Of a stretch of DNA of 64,000 nt, positions 1-14,200 are shown piece by piece. The notes under the pieces were generated by a model that did no database searches, was not told where the DNA came from, and was given only the letters and a program-made list of their open reading frames with translations. Numbering within the stretch: the stretch's first letter is position 1; every line of letters starts with the position of its first letter. Both the position numbers and the translations under genes were made by a program. The stretch is from Laetiporus sulphureus 93-53 (Eukaryota; Basidiomycota; Agaricomycetes; Polyporales; Laetiporaceae): contig NW_024468513.1 of the NCBI RefSeq assembly GCF_001632365.1, forward strand, positions 1,041,609-1,105,608, given 5' to 3'.

Positions 1-955
1 TCTCGATCATGGATTGTACTTTGATCTCGACAACGAGCTGCGGATCAACTATAGCAAGTTCTGGCTGGCGTTGATTGCCCCTGCCACACCGCAGACCATA
101 GCAGACCGCAGGAAGTACGCGAAGTTGGTGGGCAACATCGACGATGACCTAGTGAGAGGAGCCTTTCTGTTCCATATGCGACCCTCGTATTGAGCAGTAT
201 GCGCAGTATCCCGTATTTGAGGCTGCTCTCACGGGCAGAGCAACTCTGGAAAACGAGGTTAAGGAATCTACTGACGACGGCGGTTTCAAGCGCGCCTCCA
301 GCATCATCGACCTCAGCATTCAGACGGAAGCGGAAATGGAGGCCATCCGGAGCGCTGTGGTTCAGAAGGAGGGATTGCTGCTCTCTGTGTTCGACGTGCT
401 TAGGAGGGTGCCGCGACGGGTGCTAATGGTCTTGAAGCTGAACGACTTAACGAGGTAAGCACATATCATGCTTCGTGAAGGCCAGTGATCACATATTCGT
501 TCTACGTAGGAGTTTGGACCGGGCACTCGCGACGACTCACTCAAATGTCAGTGGAGAAAAAGTCTACTTTGAATACGCTTCGCCTGACGAGATGCATACT
601 TTGAGATCCGAGTCTTCCTGGTGACTGCCAAGTACTGCACACGAGCTGTCTGGGAGGACAGCCGCAGACGGCTTATCCTGCAGATGCGCGAGAAAGGTCT
701 GATGTCACTACCCTTGTTGTACGACTATTTCCGGGGCTGGTGGTACGTCGATAATGCTGCTATCCATCTCGTTCTGTTGCTGAAGATGCTACCGCGGCTT
801 ACAGGGGCTACCAGAAAATGTATCGCTCGCTGGTACTTGCAGAGACGTGGATGGATCTAGAGGCATATTTGATCAAGACGAAGGCGTGGGTATGGGGCCT
901 GTTCGCCGTCGGGGGGCTGCAGGGAGCGCACCTGGCGGCGGCTGGGCTCGCTTAG
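1..955 (+). CDS. ABC1/aarF-domain kinase-like protein, 3' part
   Basis: C-terminal part of an atypical kinase of the ABC1/ADCK/UbiB family; known fungal members act in mitochondria in coenzyme Q or lipid homeostasis. The window opens inside an exon. Exons that keep frame: 1-151, 207-454, 510-546, 606-742 and 805-955, with GT..AG introns of 55-62 bases. The visible product begins LDHGLYFDLDNELRINY, the conserved Asp-His-Gly-Leu segment of this family, followed by YPVFEAALTGRATL and later FLVTAKYCTRAVW, both typical of ABC1 C-terminal regions. It ends with a short hydrophobic stretch (WGLFAVGGLQGAHLAAAGLA) before TAG at 953-955. The ATP-binding N-terminal half lies upstream of the window, so the subfamily (ADCK1/Mcp2-like or other) cannot be fixed. 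Confidence 0.85.
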
Positions 956-1118
956 AATGTATCGTCTGGACGCTACATTTGCGCTTAAATGCTGCTAAGC
1001 CCTGATATGCATACCTCAGATACATAATACAATAGTACAGTGAACATCATACATGCGGTGTACGGAGCAGTAAACAAGAAAGATCACAGAACGGAACTAA
1101 GTGTGGTACAACCTTTCA

Positions 1119-1839
1119 TCACTTCATTCTTTTGACCTGAGTGAAAAGTTTGTCGATCGCTTCGCTACTGTTCTTCAGTTTCTCCCACTGGGAGTGCGCG
1201 ATCGCAATTTAGTGAAGGAACAGCGAGAATGGTTACAAGGACAGACCTGCTCCCACTGCAGAGTGACACCTTTCTTGCCGGGTTTCTCGTCGCATTCCGG
1301 TCCAAAATACTCTCTGATGTCGAGAAATATCAAGCCTGGAAAAATGAACTTGCTGGGAGAAGCATTCCCATCGAAGAAGTGCAGAGACTGTACCCTTGAA
1401 TGTACTAACGGTGGCGCGTCGCTTTTTACCCAAGTCGATGTATTTCTCGCCTTCGTCATTGGCCTTGATGACAATACCGTCGTCGTCGTCGTCTTCATGA
1501 GCTTTCGAGATGGACGACCTCGCCTGCTATTCATGCCAGTCAGTGTCGGCGGAGTAGGCACTCTAGAAGCATACCTTTCTCTTTTTTGTTACCGGCTCGT
1601 CATCCTCCTCATCGTCACTGATATCTCTTTTCTTTGACTTTCCCTTCAAGTGAAACGCATCAATACCGGACTGAGTCTTGGTAATAGCCGGCATTGCGCA
1701 CCGTGGATGCCTTGGATAGCTTGGACAACTTCTTGTGCTTCATGGGAGGCTCATCCTCAACGTTGTCCTGGGAGAACTCGGCCTCCTCTTCCTCCTCCTC
1801 CTCCTCCTCTCTGATCGTGTATGCTCTGCGCTTAGGCAT
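1119..1839 (-). CDS. SUB1: RNA polymerase II transcriptional coactivator Sub1/PC4
   Basis: Five exons on the minus strand: 1839-1702, 1643-1575, 1523-1394, 1335-1247 and 1187-1119, giving 164 residues. The N-terminal half is acidic and lysine-rich: MPKRRAYTIR is followed by nine consecutive Glu, then a KKLSKLSK patch and DDEEDDEP. The C-terminal half is the single-stranded-DNA-binding PC4 fold: KYIDLGKKRRATVSTFKG, then DIREYFGPECDEKPGKKGV and LQWEQWEKLK. The family binds single-stranded and promoter DNA and helps RNA polymerase II initiation and elongation in the nucleus. An alternative ATG at about 1693 (MPAITKTQSG) would skip the acidic head; the upstream ATG was preferred because a normal 58-base intron (1644-1701) then joins both halves in frame. 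It is divergent from TOM1 across 422 bases. Confidence 0.9.
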
Positions 1840-2261
1840 GGTGGAGTAGAATACAACAAGAGGCGTGCACCGAGACGCGTCAAGCAGGACCGTGGAGACG
1901 CGTTTTGTCGCGTCCTGCCGCGTGAAGAAACACACTGAGGTACCCGAACCAAATCGTCTATACGCTGAGAACGTTGCCAATCGTAGTCGCAAGGACATAA
2001 AACACGTACAGTCCGCCCGAAAACCAAGACTCGAACGAGTTGAGGCACTGAAATTCGAAGCTGGCTACTATTGTTGAAACCCGTGGGAACATGTCCCGTG
2101 AAGTCATCACCCTGTGCCCCTCCGCGTAAGCACTCAAGTCTCTTCCGCCACCACAGTGTCCAGTGTGCTCTCGGGTTTTATACATCCGCTCTTGCTTCTG
2201 TTCGTCATCAGCGCCCGCAAGCCACTGAGGACATCCTCCCTCGGCCTCACCGTTGCGGACC
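1840..2261. promoter_or_regulatory. Shared divergent promoter region SUB1 / TOM1
   Basis: 422 bases separate the two divergent start codons, so both 5' regions must lie here. I see no convincing TATA box or other named site. Short open frames across it are not supported by any motif. Confidence 0.5.
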
Positions 2262-5200
2262 ATGAGGATCGTACTAAAATCTAAGAAGGTCATCCCTCCA
2301 GTGAGTACTCCTCGTTTGACCGATCTAGCCGGCGCATTAATCCCGCCATATCTTCACCCAGCCCCCGCAAGTTTCCCAGCTCATCAATAAATTGCTGGAC
2401 ACGCCCGATGATGATGTGCACGAAGTGCTCAGTCAGATTGACTACTGGAAATGGCCGCGATCCGACTTGAATGCTTGGACCAAGGTCCTCAATAAGTTCG
2501 ATGCACTACTGGAGGACGCCATCCGGGACTATGACATCGACAAACTGCAAGTGAATGTATTCACTCCGCTCACGAAGAAAACCGTGTGCGAGATTCTGCG
2601 ATTCGAGCGCCTGCTGCTCGAAAACTCGACCAACAGGAAGACGTTCAATTCTTATGATGTGCGTCTGTCGTCTTAATGAGGCATAATGTATGCTGACCAC
2701 GACGTCTACCTCAGCGATTGAACAGTCTGATGTTCACATCTGACCTCGACGTCCTTATCCTCGCGTTGAACCTTCTCTTGCGCCCGGCTCAGCAGTATTC
2801 CGCTCAGCCAGCGGTGCTTCACGCCCTCAGCATCTCCACTCCCCGCCTCACATCTCTTGCCAAGCGTTGGCCTAACCTGCGCGAATACGACGTCAATCTG
2901 CCGGACCTTGTGTCTGACAAGGGGAAGACACAAATAGAGGCTTTGCCCAATGAGGCGCGCGAGGTTAATTTCACCTTCTACAGGCACGATGTCCCAAGCA
3001 GTGTGCCACATAAAGAGAAGGAGAAGTCTGCGGAGAGTCATGCACCCCAGCAGAACGTTGCTCAGACTCCTACTCGCCGGACAGGCACGTCCTCTTCCGC
3101 CACTGCTTCGGCTCCAGTGATCTCTTCCGGAGCCGTCAATATTCACATCTCCATCAAAACAATCGAAGCCAAGGAGCCCATGCATATTCTTGCCGACATC
3201 ATCGAGGCTTATTCTGTTCCTGACAGTGAGAAGTTTGAACTACTGTGTCGCATTCGGGCGGCCCGAGCCCTCACTGCCGCGCATGCGGTTGATCGCGAGA
3301 AGCTGGTGATAGTCCGCCTACTTGCAACCGCCATCTTTGGACACACGCATCCCGAAAATCAGGCACAATCGTCGCTCTTCCTATATGAGGCAGAGCTCAT
3401 CACTCACATTGCCGAGCTCCTGCAGCTGGATGATTCCGTCGATGTTCAGGTGCAGACTGCCGCCATCGCAGCCCTTGATGCTCTCGCGCGGTATAGAAGC
3501 AAGGTCCAGGATGTCTTGACTGCCGTCAACGCAGGCGTGAACCATGGGATCCTCATGTCGCTTATGCGTAGGACTGTTGCAGAGGTTGCGCAGCCCAGCT
3601 CTGCTCTTCCGCAATCGTTTGTCGAGTCCTTGCTGTCATTCGTAACATACATCGCAACGCATGCATCGGGAGGAAATATGGTAGTCGGAGCGGGCCTCAT
3701 CCCCATCCTCATCCAAATCATCGAGAACAGACTGCCGAACCGCTTGTACGTTGTCTCGAAGACTATGCAGCTGGTCGACAACGTTCTGTACGGGTTCAAC
3801 AACGCATTCCAACTTTTCTGCAATGCTCGTGGTGTGGAGGTCTTGGTGGACAGGATTGAAGTGAGTTGTCACTCAGACTGAGGTGAAATTATCGATTAAA
3901 TGCTGTTGTCCAGTATGAGGTGGATCTGGACTTGGAAGAGCACGCCGTGAATGAGCCTTTGAGCGATATCTCGGCTTCCTATGGTATTTCAGGTCAATAT
4001 GTGTTCCTCTGCATTGGTGTTGATCCAATAGCAGGAAAGCTATCCGTCGCTCAAGCCGCCGTTCTCAAGCATACATTGCGCTCGATGCATCGTATGATGC
4101 AATCGTCAGGCACGACGGAGGGGCTGCGTGGCTTGCTCGATTCGTCGCTTCTAAAATCCGTGAAGAAGATCATGCAGAACCGCTCTATCTTCGGTCCAAG
4201 TGTGCTCCCTATCGGTAGGTTCACCCAATTTTGTGTTCCACAGGGAGCTTACCTGCGACTCTGCGCCAGCAATCAATATCATGGCGACATTTGTGCATAA
4301 CGAGCCAACGTGCCTTCCTGTGGTACAGGAGGCAGGCTTACCTGAGGCGTTCTATTGCGTCGTCGAATCGGGGCTCGAGCCCGTCATCGAAGTCGGTTCT
4401 CGTTTGACATGCTATATTTACAACGTGCTGAAGTTTATGCAGGTGATACAAGCTGTGCCCAACGCCATCGGCGCCCTGTGCTTGAACCAAGCAGGTCAAG
4501 ACCAGCTCGCTGCTCGGCCAAACATCATTCCTGGTCTCTTCTCCATTTTCACCTCCGAACGCCATCAGCGAGTGTTGCAAGAGAAGGAGAACTCTGTATT
4601 GATAGGAACCGCAATTGAGGAGCTCATCCGGCACCATCCATCGCTGAAGCAGTCAGTATTCAATGCGATCAAAGCAACCATGGATAAGATCTACGAGCTC
4701 GGCATGAAGTATGTTCCAACAGATGATGTACGGCGGTGGTATGTGCTCCAGCCATCCACATCCTCCTCTGCAACGTCGGGCATGTCCGACGCGGATGTGA
4801 CGATGATGCCTGTTGAAGATGAAGGGTCTCAGCAAGTCGGCGCGCCTGCGCTTGACGGTGAAGCAGCCATTGAGTCCGGCGCGTCGGGTCGCGATGATCC
4901 TTTGACAAGGTCGCATGACAACGTGACTGTCTCGTTCATCGACGTTCTGTGCAAGGTAGTATCAGCACGTCTCTGTACACACGCATGCTGACTAGGCTTC
5001 TAGTTCCTGGAAGGTTTCTTTCAGCATATCCCACATTGCAGGGACTTCCTTGCTGACCAGGAGGCTTTGGACCGTTTGGGAAAGCTGACAACGCTGCCAT
5101 GCCTCCCTTACGATTTCGCGAATAGTGTGGCATCTGATTCTATCGTGCAGGTGGTTCGTACGATGGCCGAGGCCGAGACTAGCGAAACCATCGCGTTTCT

Positions 5201-8200
5201 TGTGCGTCTTGTCCATGAATCGCTCGAAGGAACAAAAGAATTCTGGTCGTCGATGCAAGAAGAGTCCCAGCTATTGGCTCTCGTCGACGTAACTGACTCT
5301 GGTGAGGCTGAATCAATGTCAATAATACTCATGGCGGCTGCTCATGATCATGCATACAGCGGAAGAAGTGACCCGTGCCAACCTACGGCTGCGACAACTC
5401 ATCACTCTTCATATCAGAACGTCTCTTCTCTCCGACATCTATGCTACAGCAGGTTATTCGCATGGCAGGGCAGCAAGCGCCCTCCTGCAATCGCTTACGG
5501 GGCCATCGGCACGTGATATTCTCTCTCAGCTGGGCACCCTGCACAGAGCGTGCATTTGGGAGAACGTGGTTTTCAAGGCTGCTTTGATTTCACAAGGCCT
5601 GGACAGCGCTCCCAGCAGTGAAATCACCGTGTCTGGATCACAGACGCCGATTTCAGAGATCCCGACAGCACCCTCGACATTACGTCAATTGGAACGCACG
5701 ACTATCACTGGCGGTGCTAGCAACGGGGTGCAAGGAGCAACATCGACGGCAGCTCCTGGGAGGCCAGAGCCCGTGAAGGTGGAGGGGTCGAGGCAACAAA
5801 ATGCGCAGGCACTGAAGCATGTCGCTAGCCAGATTCCAAGTGCCTTGGCACCTTTTTTCCAAGGTAATTACACCCTACAACTTGCCAGTCAGAAAAGATG
5901 ACTAAAGTCTTCGACTCTATAGCCGTAGTGAGGCTTTTCCAGACGCGACGTACCGCCGACAATGTCCAGAAACAGAAGATCCAGGAAACCGCCGCGATAC
6001 TCGCTGATATCCTGGTGAGTCACCTCGAGCAGAAGCCATTCGGTGAGCGCTATCGCGTGTCATTTGTTGTGCATGTTTTTGATTGAAAAATGGCGAATCA
6101 GTGGACAAGTTATCTCTGCTTGCGTATTATACGGTTATGCTGGGCCTTGCCACTATCCTCCTAGTTGACGGTATGTGCCTTTGAAAAATTCGGAGTGTAT
6201 TCAAGACTAATGTGCGGTTGACGCAACAGAGCGAACTACTCAAAAGACGTTATATACCGTGCTTCTTGCTTCATTCAGTCAAAGAGGAGGCATTGATGCG
6301 ATACTCGGACTGTGCCGCGCGTTCGTCATCACGATCCAGACAGTCACGCAAGTCGCTCCTGAGGAGCGCTCGGACGCGGCAAAACAAGAGTTGGTGCACG
6401 CCTATGGCGGCTTGAAGGTCGCACTGCACCTCCTCCATCCCATCATCTCTGCAAAACCTCTGTTTGAGTCGGCACAGACCTCTCTCCTGCTGCTGTCCGA
6501 GAAGAAGGAGAACGATCCGGACTACTTCGAGCCTCATAACTTCCTGGTGAGGATGAGGGCATCAGTAATTCCGCTTTTGTGCGAGCTGTGGGAAGCTTCT
6601 TGGCTTGCTTCTGCCCCTCTCGGTGTCAGCAAGTCCGTCGTGCATATCGTCATGGAGATGCTCAACGCGGAGGGAGAGGAGAGCAAGGAACCCAATGTTG
6701 GTCCGTCGACACTGATGAGCGGCGGATTCACTATTGCTCGAGCGGCAGGACCCGATGAAACTCGAATACGTCAGTTGGTCGAGATGGGCTTCCCTAGGTC
6801 GGCGGCTGAGAGAGCTCTGACTCGGACGAGGAACAATCTTACTGCGGCTACCGATCTCCTCCTAGCAGCACCGTTCCCGTATCCCCCTGATCCAGAGCCC
6901 AATGCGCCAGCTGCAGCTCCTGAGCCACCCACAGATGATCAGGTGATGGCTGTCGAGGAACCCCAAGCTGCCGATACTGGGTCAAATGCAGAGCCTTCCG
7001 CGCCAGCTGTCGAGGCAGATATTGATAGCTCGTTATCCGAGGTTGTCGACGCTCCCATCAAAACTGCTGAAGAATGGCTTAATGAACTCAATGTAGCTCG
7101 AGAATCCTTGAAGAAGGGGCTTGGTAAACATGCGTTAAGGCTCGTCGACGAGCATTCTTCCCTCGTCTTTGATGTGCAGAAGGTGTTCGTGGGGTCACCG
7201 AACGAGTACCGAGAACAAGCTGTCAATGACCTCATAGCTGACATTAAAGCATTCTCTCCTTCTGCGTATGACATCCACGAACAGCCGATGGCCGCAAGAT
7301 GTCGTCTCCTCGCCCTCGTCCTGCATGATCCCTCATCAAGTCTGTCACAATCACTGGAAAAAGACGTCAATCAATTGATGGACATCCTGCTCGCGCTGCT
7401 ACTCTCCAATCCAACCAATGCAGAGAGCGGTCATCCAGCCCTTCCCAAGTGGCTGGCAGCTTATTTGCTTATCATGGAATCTTTGTTACTTATGGGCGAG
7501 GAGCCTCGCAGTATTCAATTGCCGAAGGAGGACGATCCCATCAATCAAGAGCCGCTCACTGTTGGTCGACATTATCCAGAGGCACGGACTCTCTTGTTTG
7601 ACTTCTGTCTACGACTCCTCGCCATTCCTAGCTTACCCAAAGATGAATTGCTCTCAGTTCTCAGGCTGTTCGTTCTCTTGACGCAGGAACATCGCATGGC
7701 AGAGGAATTTATGCGGCGAGATGGGATCACGATGTTATTCCAGTACATGAAGGTCTCCGCAAGCACATCCAGTGCGACGGGTATCCAATCCCATATCGCG
7801 ATGATACTACGCCATATTGCCGAGGACGCGTCTACGCTGCAAAACATCATGCGACAGGAAGTCAGGCGGTTCTTCTCGCATCCTCGCAATCACTCGGTCG
7901 AGGTGGGAAGTTATGTGATAGGCTGCAATGCTTTAGCACTCCGCGATCCTGCTTCGTTCGTTCAGGTCACTCAGGAAATATGCCAGCTCTCCCGTCCATT
8001 CTCTGGTATGAAGAGCGTCAGTCTCAAAGAGGAGGCGAAGACACGAAATGGTGGCTCCACGGCTCGCACAGACAGCAAAGGCTCAGAAATGCAAGTCGAC
8101 GAGTCCGTTTCCCACAATACTCGCGCACCGTCGGAGCCTTTGGAGACACTCGTACACTTCCTAATCGGGGAGCTGATCAAATCTGTCAAGGATGAGCAGG

Positions 8201-11200
8201 CGGGAGAGACATCAGGTGGGGAGCAATCCGAGCCCCGTACAACGGAGGGCGCGGGAGCGGCCAGCAGCTCTTCTCCAATGGCCTCCAGCATTGAAGTGGA
8301 CCAATCAGAGCGACAGCGGCCTGATGATCGTGAAGACTATGTCTATTCCTGCTTCCTGATGCAATGCCTTACTGAGTTGCTGTTTTCTTATGATTCTTGC
8401 AAGTTGGCATTCTTGTCCTATTCGCCAAAGAAACGCGCCCAAATCTCTGCGAAGGAGAATGGTCTTAGGCATAAACCTGCTGCCATTCACTTCCTGCTAA
8501 CAGAGGTCATGTCTTTTGGCACGATCAATCCGCAGCCTCCGGCCGACGCTAGAAAGAGGATAATGCTCTGCAATTGGGCTATGTCTGTGATTGTTGCTCT
8601 CTGTGTCGATATCTCCTCAACGCAAGATTTCAAGGATGTTCCTTCCGACTTGGTTTCTGTGCGCAAGTTCGTCCTTGAAGCCATCAGCCGCACGATCAAG
8701 GACGTTCCGTCATCGGAGAACCCAGAAACACGATACAGCCGCCTTCTTGCTCTCGCCGATCTATGCTATCGGCTGCTGACAGTGCGCTTCAACACAAACC
8801 CTCGGAAAGCGAACGAAGAGATTCCCACACATATCGCTAAGATCATGCTGGAGAAAAACTTTGTCGCCACACTCACAAATGCCCTTGCTGAGGTGGATTT
8901 GAATTATCCAAACATCCGAGGCGTTGTCACGGCGATTTTGCGCCCTATTGAGTACCTGTAAGTCCGCTCACGCCAATCAGATCCTGTATTAACATACATT
9001 GCTTCTCAGGTCAAAGATCGCAATCAAGATGAGCCGTGTTTCGGAGAAAACGAAGGACATTTTGGATGAAAAGATGAACGACATAGAATCTGTCATATCC
9101 GAGGAAGAGGAGGAGGAAGAGGAGGAGGAAGAGACGAGCGAGCATGGGGGCGAAGAGACTCCCGACCTGTACCGCAATTCTGCACTTGGCTTGTAAGTGG
9201 TGATATGCCTCAGCAGAGTCTTCCTCTCACCGAGATGCTTTGGGTATTCTAGATTTGGCGGCGTGCGTTCCTTCACTGTTTGACCAAAGTTGCCTTTACT
9301 GACGCATCATGTAAACAGGAGATGGAAGACGTGAATTACGGGCCAGAGGGAGTGATGGACGAAGACGTTGATGAAGATGAGAACGATGTAGAGATGGATT
9401 TCGGCGATGAAACGGGAAGTGAGGATACTTCAGCCACGGAAGAAGATATCGAGAATGATCTGGATGATGATCTCGAGAATGAAAGCGGCGAATCTGAGGA
9501 AGGGTGGCAAGATGAAGAAGGAGAGGAAAGCGAGGATCTCGTAGAGAACAACGAAGGCGATATCGATGAGGAAGGCGATGAAGAGGAAGAAGACGAGGGA
9601 GAGGAGGTTCTCTGGCAGGTACGTCTGATTAGTAATCCCTACAATCTGGTGTTCATAGCCTTCCAAGGACATTGCTGCAGGCAATGACGGCGCCGGCGGA
9701 GCTGAGGAAGAGGCTGATGAAGATGAAGAGATTGGTGGTATGTACTCGTCAAACAATTGACTCTACATGGCCTCATTTTTCAAACCTCTCAGCAGAATCT
9801 GTGCCCATCATGCATATGGATATGGATGAAGAAGCGGAAATGGCATCGGAAGAAGACGAGTACGTTCTTTCGTTGGTGCAATTAATGTACACACTGAGCA
9901 GCTTCTTTAGATTCGGAGAAGGTATCGCAGATCAAGTGCCTACTGGGAGTAACATATTCGAGCTGGCAGCTGGGTTTGCTAACCCCTTGAGCGGAGGAGT
10001 GGTGAACACAATGGGAAGAGCAGCGCAACCTCTCTTCTGGGCTGGATCCATGCGTCATGGACGTCGCCGCCACTTAGGTGAGTTCTTATTATCTCATGCC
10101 GTCTGGCCTACTCAATTTGTTACAAAAGTGGATGACGACCTGGAAATTTTCGGACGACCTCGACCGACCAGCGGATCGGCCCCAGAGACACTTACTCATC
10201 CGCTGCTTGTCGATCCTGCCTCTACATCGACGCGCAGCTCGGTCGGGCATGCGCGAAATGCTCGACGCCTCCAGAGGAATCTCATGTTCGGTGGTCAACC
10301 TCACGATTTGCTGCAGACTATTGAAGACGCAATCGGCGAAGACGCTGTCCAATTCTTCCAGCATCTCATGTCTCATGGGCGTGGTGGTGCTGGAGAAACG
10401 ATTCGGATTGATGTCCCAACTGGCCCACTGGGTGCTGCTCTTCAACGTAATGGTCGCGGAACCATATCTGCCTCGATACGACTTGAGAGGGCACCTCGAC
10501 CAGGAGAGGCACGCTTGGATGGTCGCAATCTCGAACCCTTGCTCACCGTGCAGCGTTGGTTGGAAGAGGTGAAGATGCTTCATGGTAAATTCGAGCAGAG
10601 CAGACTTTCGAAATTGAGCAACCATGTTGCCCTAGCCCTGCTACCTGCCGCGGTCAAAGCCATAAACCAAGCAAAACTCGCAGAAGAAGCTCGCCAAAGG
10701 GAAGAACGAATAAGAGCAGAGCAGGCAGCGCTGGAGGAGAAGGAGGCAGCCGAAAGGGCCAGGTTGGAAGAAGAGGCAGCAAATCAGCAAGCCAATGCGC
10801 CTGTTGCAGCGGAAGGTGGGGATGGGGTCTCACAAGCAGTTCGAGAAGATGCAGACACGGAAATGATAGACGTCTCTGGGCCTCCTGATACGGCGGAACC
10901 TCGTCTCCCCGTCGATAGCGCCTCCGAGACGACGAATGAAGGAGTGGCTGAAGGAAGCTCGGCAGCTGCCGAACGCGTCACCGTCATGATTCACGGCAAT
11001 CCAGTCGATATAACGGACACCGGCATCGACCCAACGTTCTTGGAAGCTCTGCCAGATGACATGCGGGAAGAGGTGATCAACCAGCACGTCCGTGATCAGC
11101 GCGCAGCTCGAGTCGAACGTCCTGCAGACTCTCAGATCAGCCCAGAATTCCTAGACGCTCTCCCTCCTGAGATCCGCGCTGAGATCCTTCAGCAGGAGAG

Positions 11201-14200
11201 TGTCGAGCGCGCTCGGCAAAGGCTGGAAAATGCCACCCAAGGGGGAGAGGGTGTTCCAGCTGATATAGACCCGGCCAGTTTCTTGGCCACTCTCGACCCT
11301 CAGTTGCGTCAACTCGTCTTGATGGATTCCGGCGATGCCTTCATACAAAGTCTACCTTCCCAACTACTTGCTGAGGCTGGGATCCAGCGAGAGAACCTGC
11401 TGCGAACATCGCGACCTCACGCAGCAGCTCGTAACGATAGCAATGTTACCTCACCGCCTCAGCAAGGCCAGAAGATGGTGGTGTCCCGCGATGCCATACA
11501 ATTACTGGACAAGGCCTCCATTGCGACCCTTGTGCGCCTTCTCTTCTTCCCGAACACATTGAAGAAGAACCTACTCTACAAAGTGCTAGTCAACCTCTGC
11601 GAGAACTCGAAGACCCGTACGGACCTCTTTAATTTGCTCCTCAATATTCTTCAAGATGGCTCAGGTGATCTTGCGTCCATCGACAAGAGTTTTGCGCAGA
11701 TGTCGTTCCGCACCCCCAAGCAACCTAATCAACAGACGCCGAAAGCAGTGGGGAAACAACGGATTCCATCTGACTACTTTGGAAGTCTTGTGTTGCCCCA
11801 AACTGACTTAGTTCCTGAGCTCGTTGTACAGCGTTGTCTAGAGGCATTGACCTATATCGTCAGCGCGAATGAGTTGTCGTCCTTGTTCTTCCTCACAGAG
11901 CACGAACTACCCATAGGGCTCAGGCGTAATGCATCAAAGAAGGGGAAGGGCAAGGAGAAGCAAGTATCGCAGAGTCATTACCCGGTGGTCTTACTCCTGA
12001 GCTTGCTGGATCGGCCATCCATTTTGAAGACGCCCTCCATCGTGGAGTCTGTTGTGACATTACTGGCAACGGTGACGCGCCCGCTTGCAAGTCTGAAGGA
12101 TTTCAGCAAGAAAACAGCTGGTGACATGGCAAATGTCACTGCTGAGACATCTAACGAGCAACCCGCCCAAGGTACATCTGAAGCGCCCGCTGCACCTCCT
12201 GCAGAGTGTGAGTTGACTTCAGTTCACATTACGTCCTATCTCATATTTTCTCTCTCTCAGCTTCTGCACCACCTGAAGGCACCCAAAATGACGCGGGTCA
12301 AGCAAAACCAGCCCGTCCTGAGGAGAAAGTCCTGTTGACTCAACCGCCTGTCATCCCGCACACAGTCATGCGCTTCATCGTGAACATTCTGACCGCAGGG
12401 GAGTGCTCTGGACGGACATTCTCTCAGAGTCTGGCACTCATTCAGCACCTATCCTTTGTGCCCGACGCGAGGGACGTGATTGCTAATGAATTGCGTTCGA
12501 GAGCGCAGGAGTTCGGCCACAGCCTCTACACTGCCTTAGATGAGCTTGCCACAGCACTTCGCGAATCTCAGGGAGATGTTCTAGCAGGTTCAATCACCTC
12601 AAAATTCTCGCCAGCTTCGTCCGATCAAGCAAAGCTGCTCCGCGTGCTCAAAACTATTGACTACATGTATTCGCCGAAAGCAACCCCGTTGAGCACAGCC
12701 AGTGACGCAGACGTCGAGAAAGTCCAGGCGATCTACGAGTCGTTCAAGTTCGCGCCTCTATGGCAGCGACTAGGAGACTGTCTTGCCATCATCGAGGAGA
12801 AGCCAGAAATGGAGCACATCGCGACTGTCCTGCTGCCTCTGATCGAATCACTGATGGTAGTGTGCAAGTACGTGGGTGCAAAAGCTACGAATGGCGGCAC
12901 TGCACGCCTATTGCGCGCCTCTGTTTCTCCGAGATCACCTACAACGACACGCGAGTCAATGGAGGACCTCTTCGTCTCGTTCACCGATGCTCATCGCAAG
13001 GTCCTGAACCTCATGGTCCGAAACAACCCATCATTGATGAGCGGGTCCTTCTCCTTGCTGGTCAACAATCCTCGCGTCTTGGACTTCGACAACAAGCGGA
13101 ATTACTTCAACCAGCAACTGCACCGGCGCCCCCACTCACGCGAGCACCATGGTACTCTGCAGTTGAACGTCCGGCGGCCGCGCGTTTTTGAGGATAGCTT
13201 CCAATATTTGCAGAGGAAAACTGGAGAACAGATCAAGTATGGCAAGCTCAGCGTGCGCTTTTACGACGAGGAGGGTGTCGATGCTGGCGGAGTGACTCGA
13301 GAATGGTTCCAGATCCTCGCCCGACAGATGTTTGATCCCAATTATGCGCTTTTCCAGCCTTGCGCGGCGGACAGGCTCACCTACCAGCCCAACAAGGCTT
13401 CGTGGGTCAACCCCGAGCATCTATCATTCTTCAAGTTTGTCGGACGCGTCATCGGCAAGGCGATCTACGACGGCCGGCTGCTCGATGCGTACTTCGCCCG
13501 CAGTCTGTACAGGCAGATCCTTGGAAAGCCCGTGGATTACAAGGATGTCGAGTGGGTCGATCCAGAGTACTACAATTCGCTGTGCTGGATCCTCGATAAT
13601 GATCCGAGCGCGTTGGAGCTGACCTTCAGTGTCGAGGCGGATGAGGTCTGTTATGATATTGTCTTTATGTGGATTTGAACTGACGTCCTCTGCAGTTCGG
13701 TGTCATGAAAATCGTCGACTTGAAGGAGAATGGTCGTACCATACCTGTCACGCAGGAGAACAAGCGCGAGTTCGTCCAGCTGTCTGCTCAATATCGGCTG
13801 TACTCGTCGATCAAGGAACAGATCGAGGCACTGCTCGCCGGGTTCTATGAGATCATTCCCAAAGACCTCATCTCGATCGTACGTTCTGACCGTTCTCATG
13901 TCCTTGGAAATTAATTGAGCTTTTCAATTGAACAGTTCAATGAGCAAGAGTTGGAGCTACTGATCTCCGGAACACCTGACATCGACGTCGACGAATGGCG
14001 CGCGGCCACTGAGTACAACGGATACACAAGCTCTGACCCTGTCATTGTATGGTGGTGGCGTGCGTTGAAGTCGTTCAACCGGGAAGAGCGGGCCAAGGTC
14101 CTCAGCTTTGCCACGGGTACCTCTCGAGTACCCCTTGGGGGTTTCACAGAATTGCAGGGCGTCCAGGGCGTTCAGAGATTCTCCATCCACCGCGCGTACG

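Noticed and set aside
1693..1735. Alternative SUB1 start MPAITKTQSG
   Set aside because: It lies within an intron that joins the acidic first exon to the rest in frame; kept only as an alternative.
9336..9756. Minus-strand Ser-rich open frames
   Set aside because: They are the antisense of the acidic Glu/Asp region of the HECT ligase; low-complexity GAA/GAT runs keep the other strand open.
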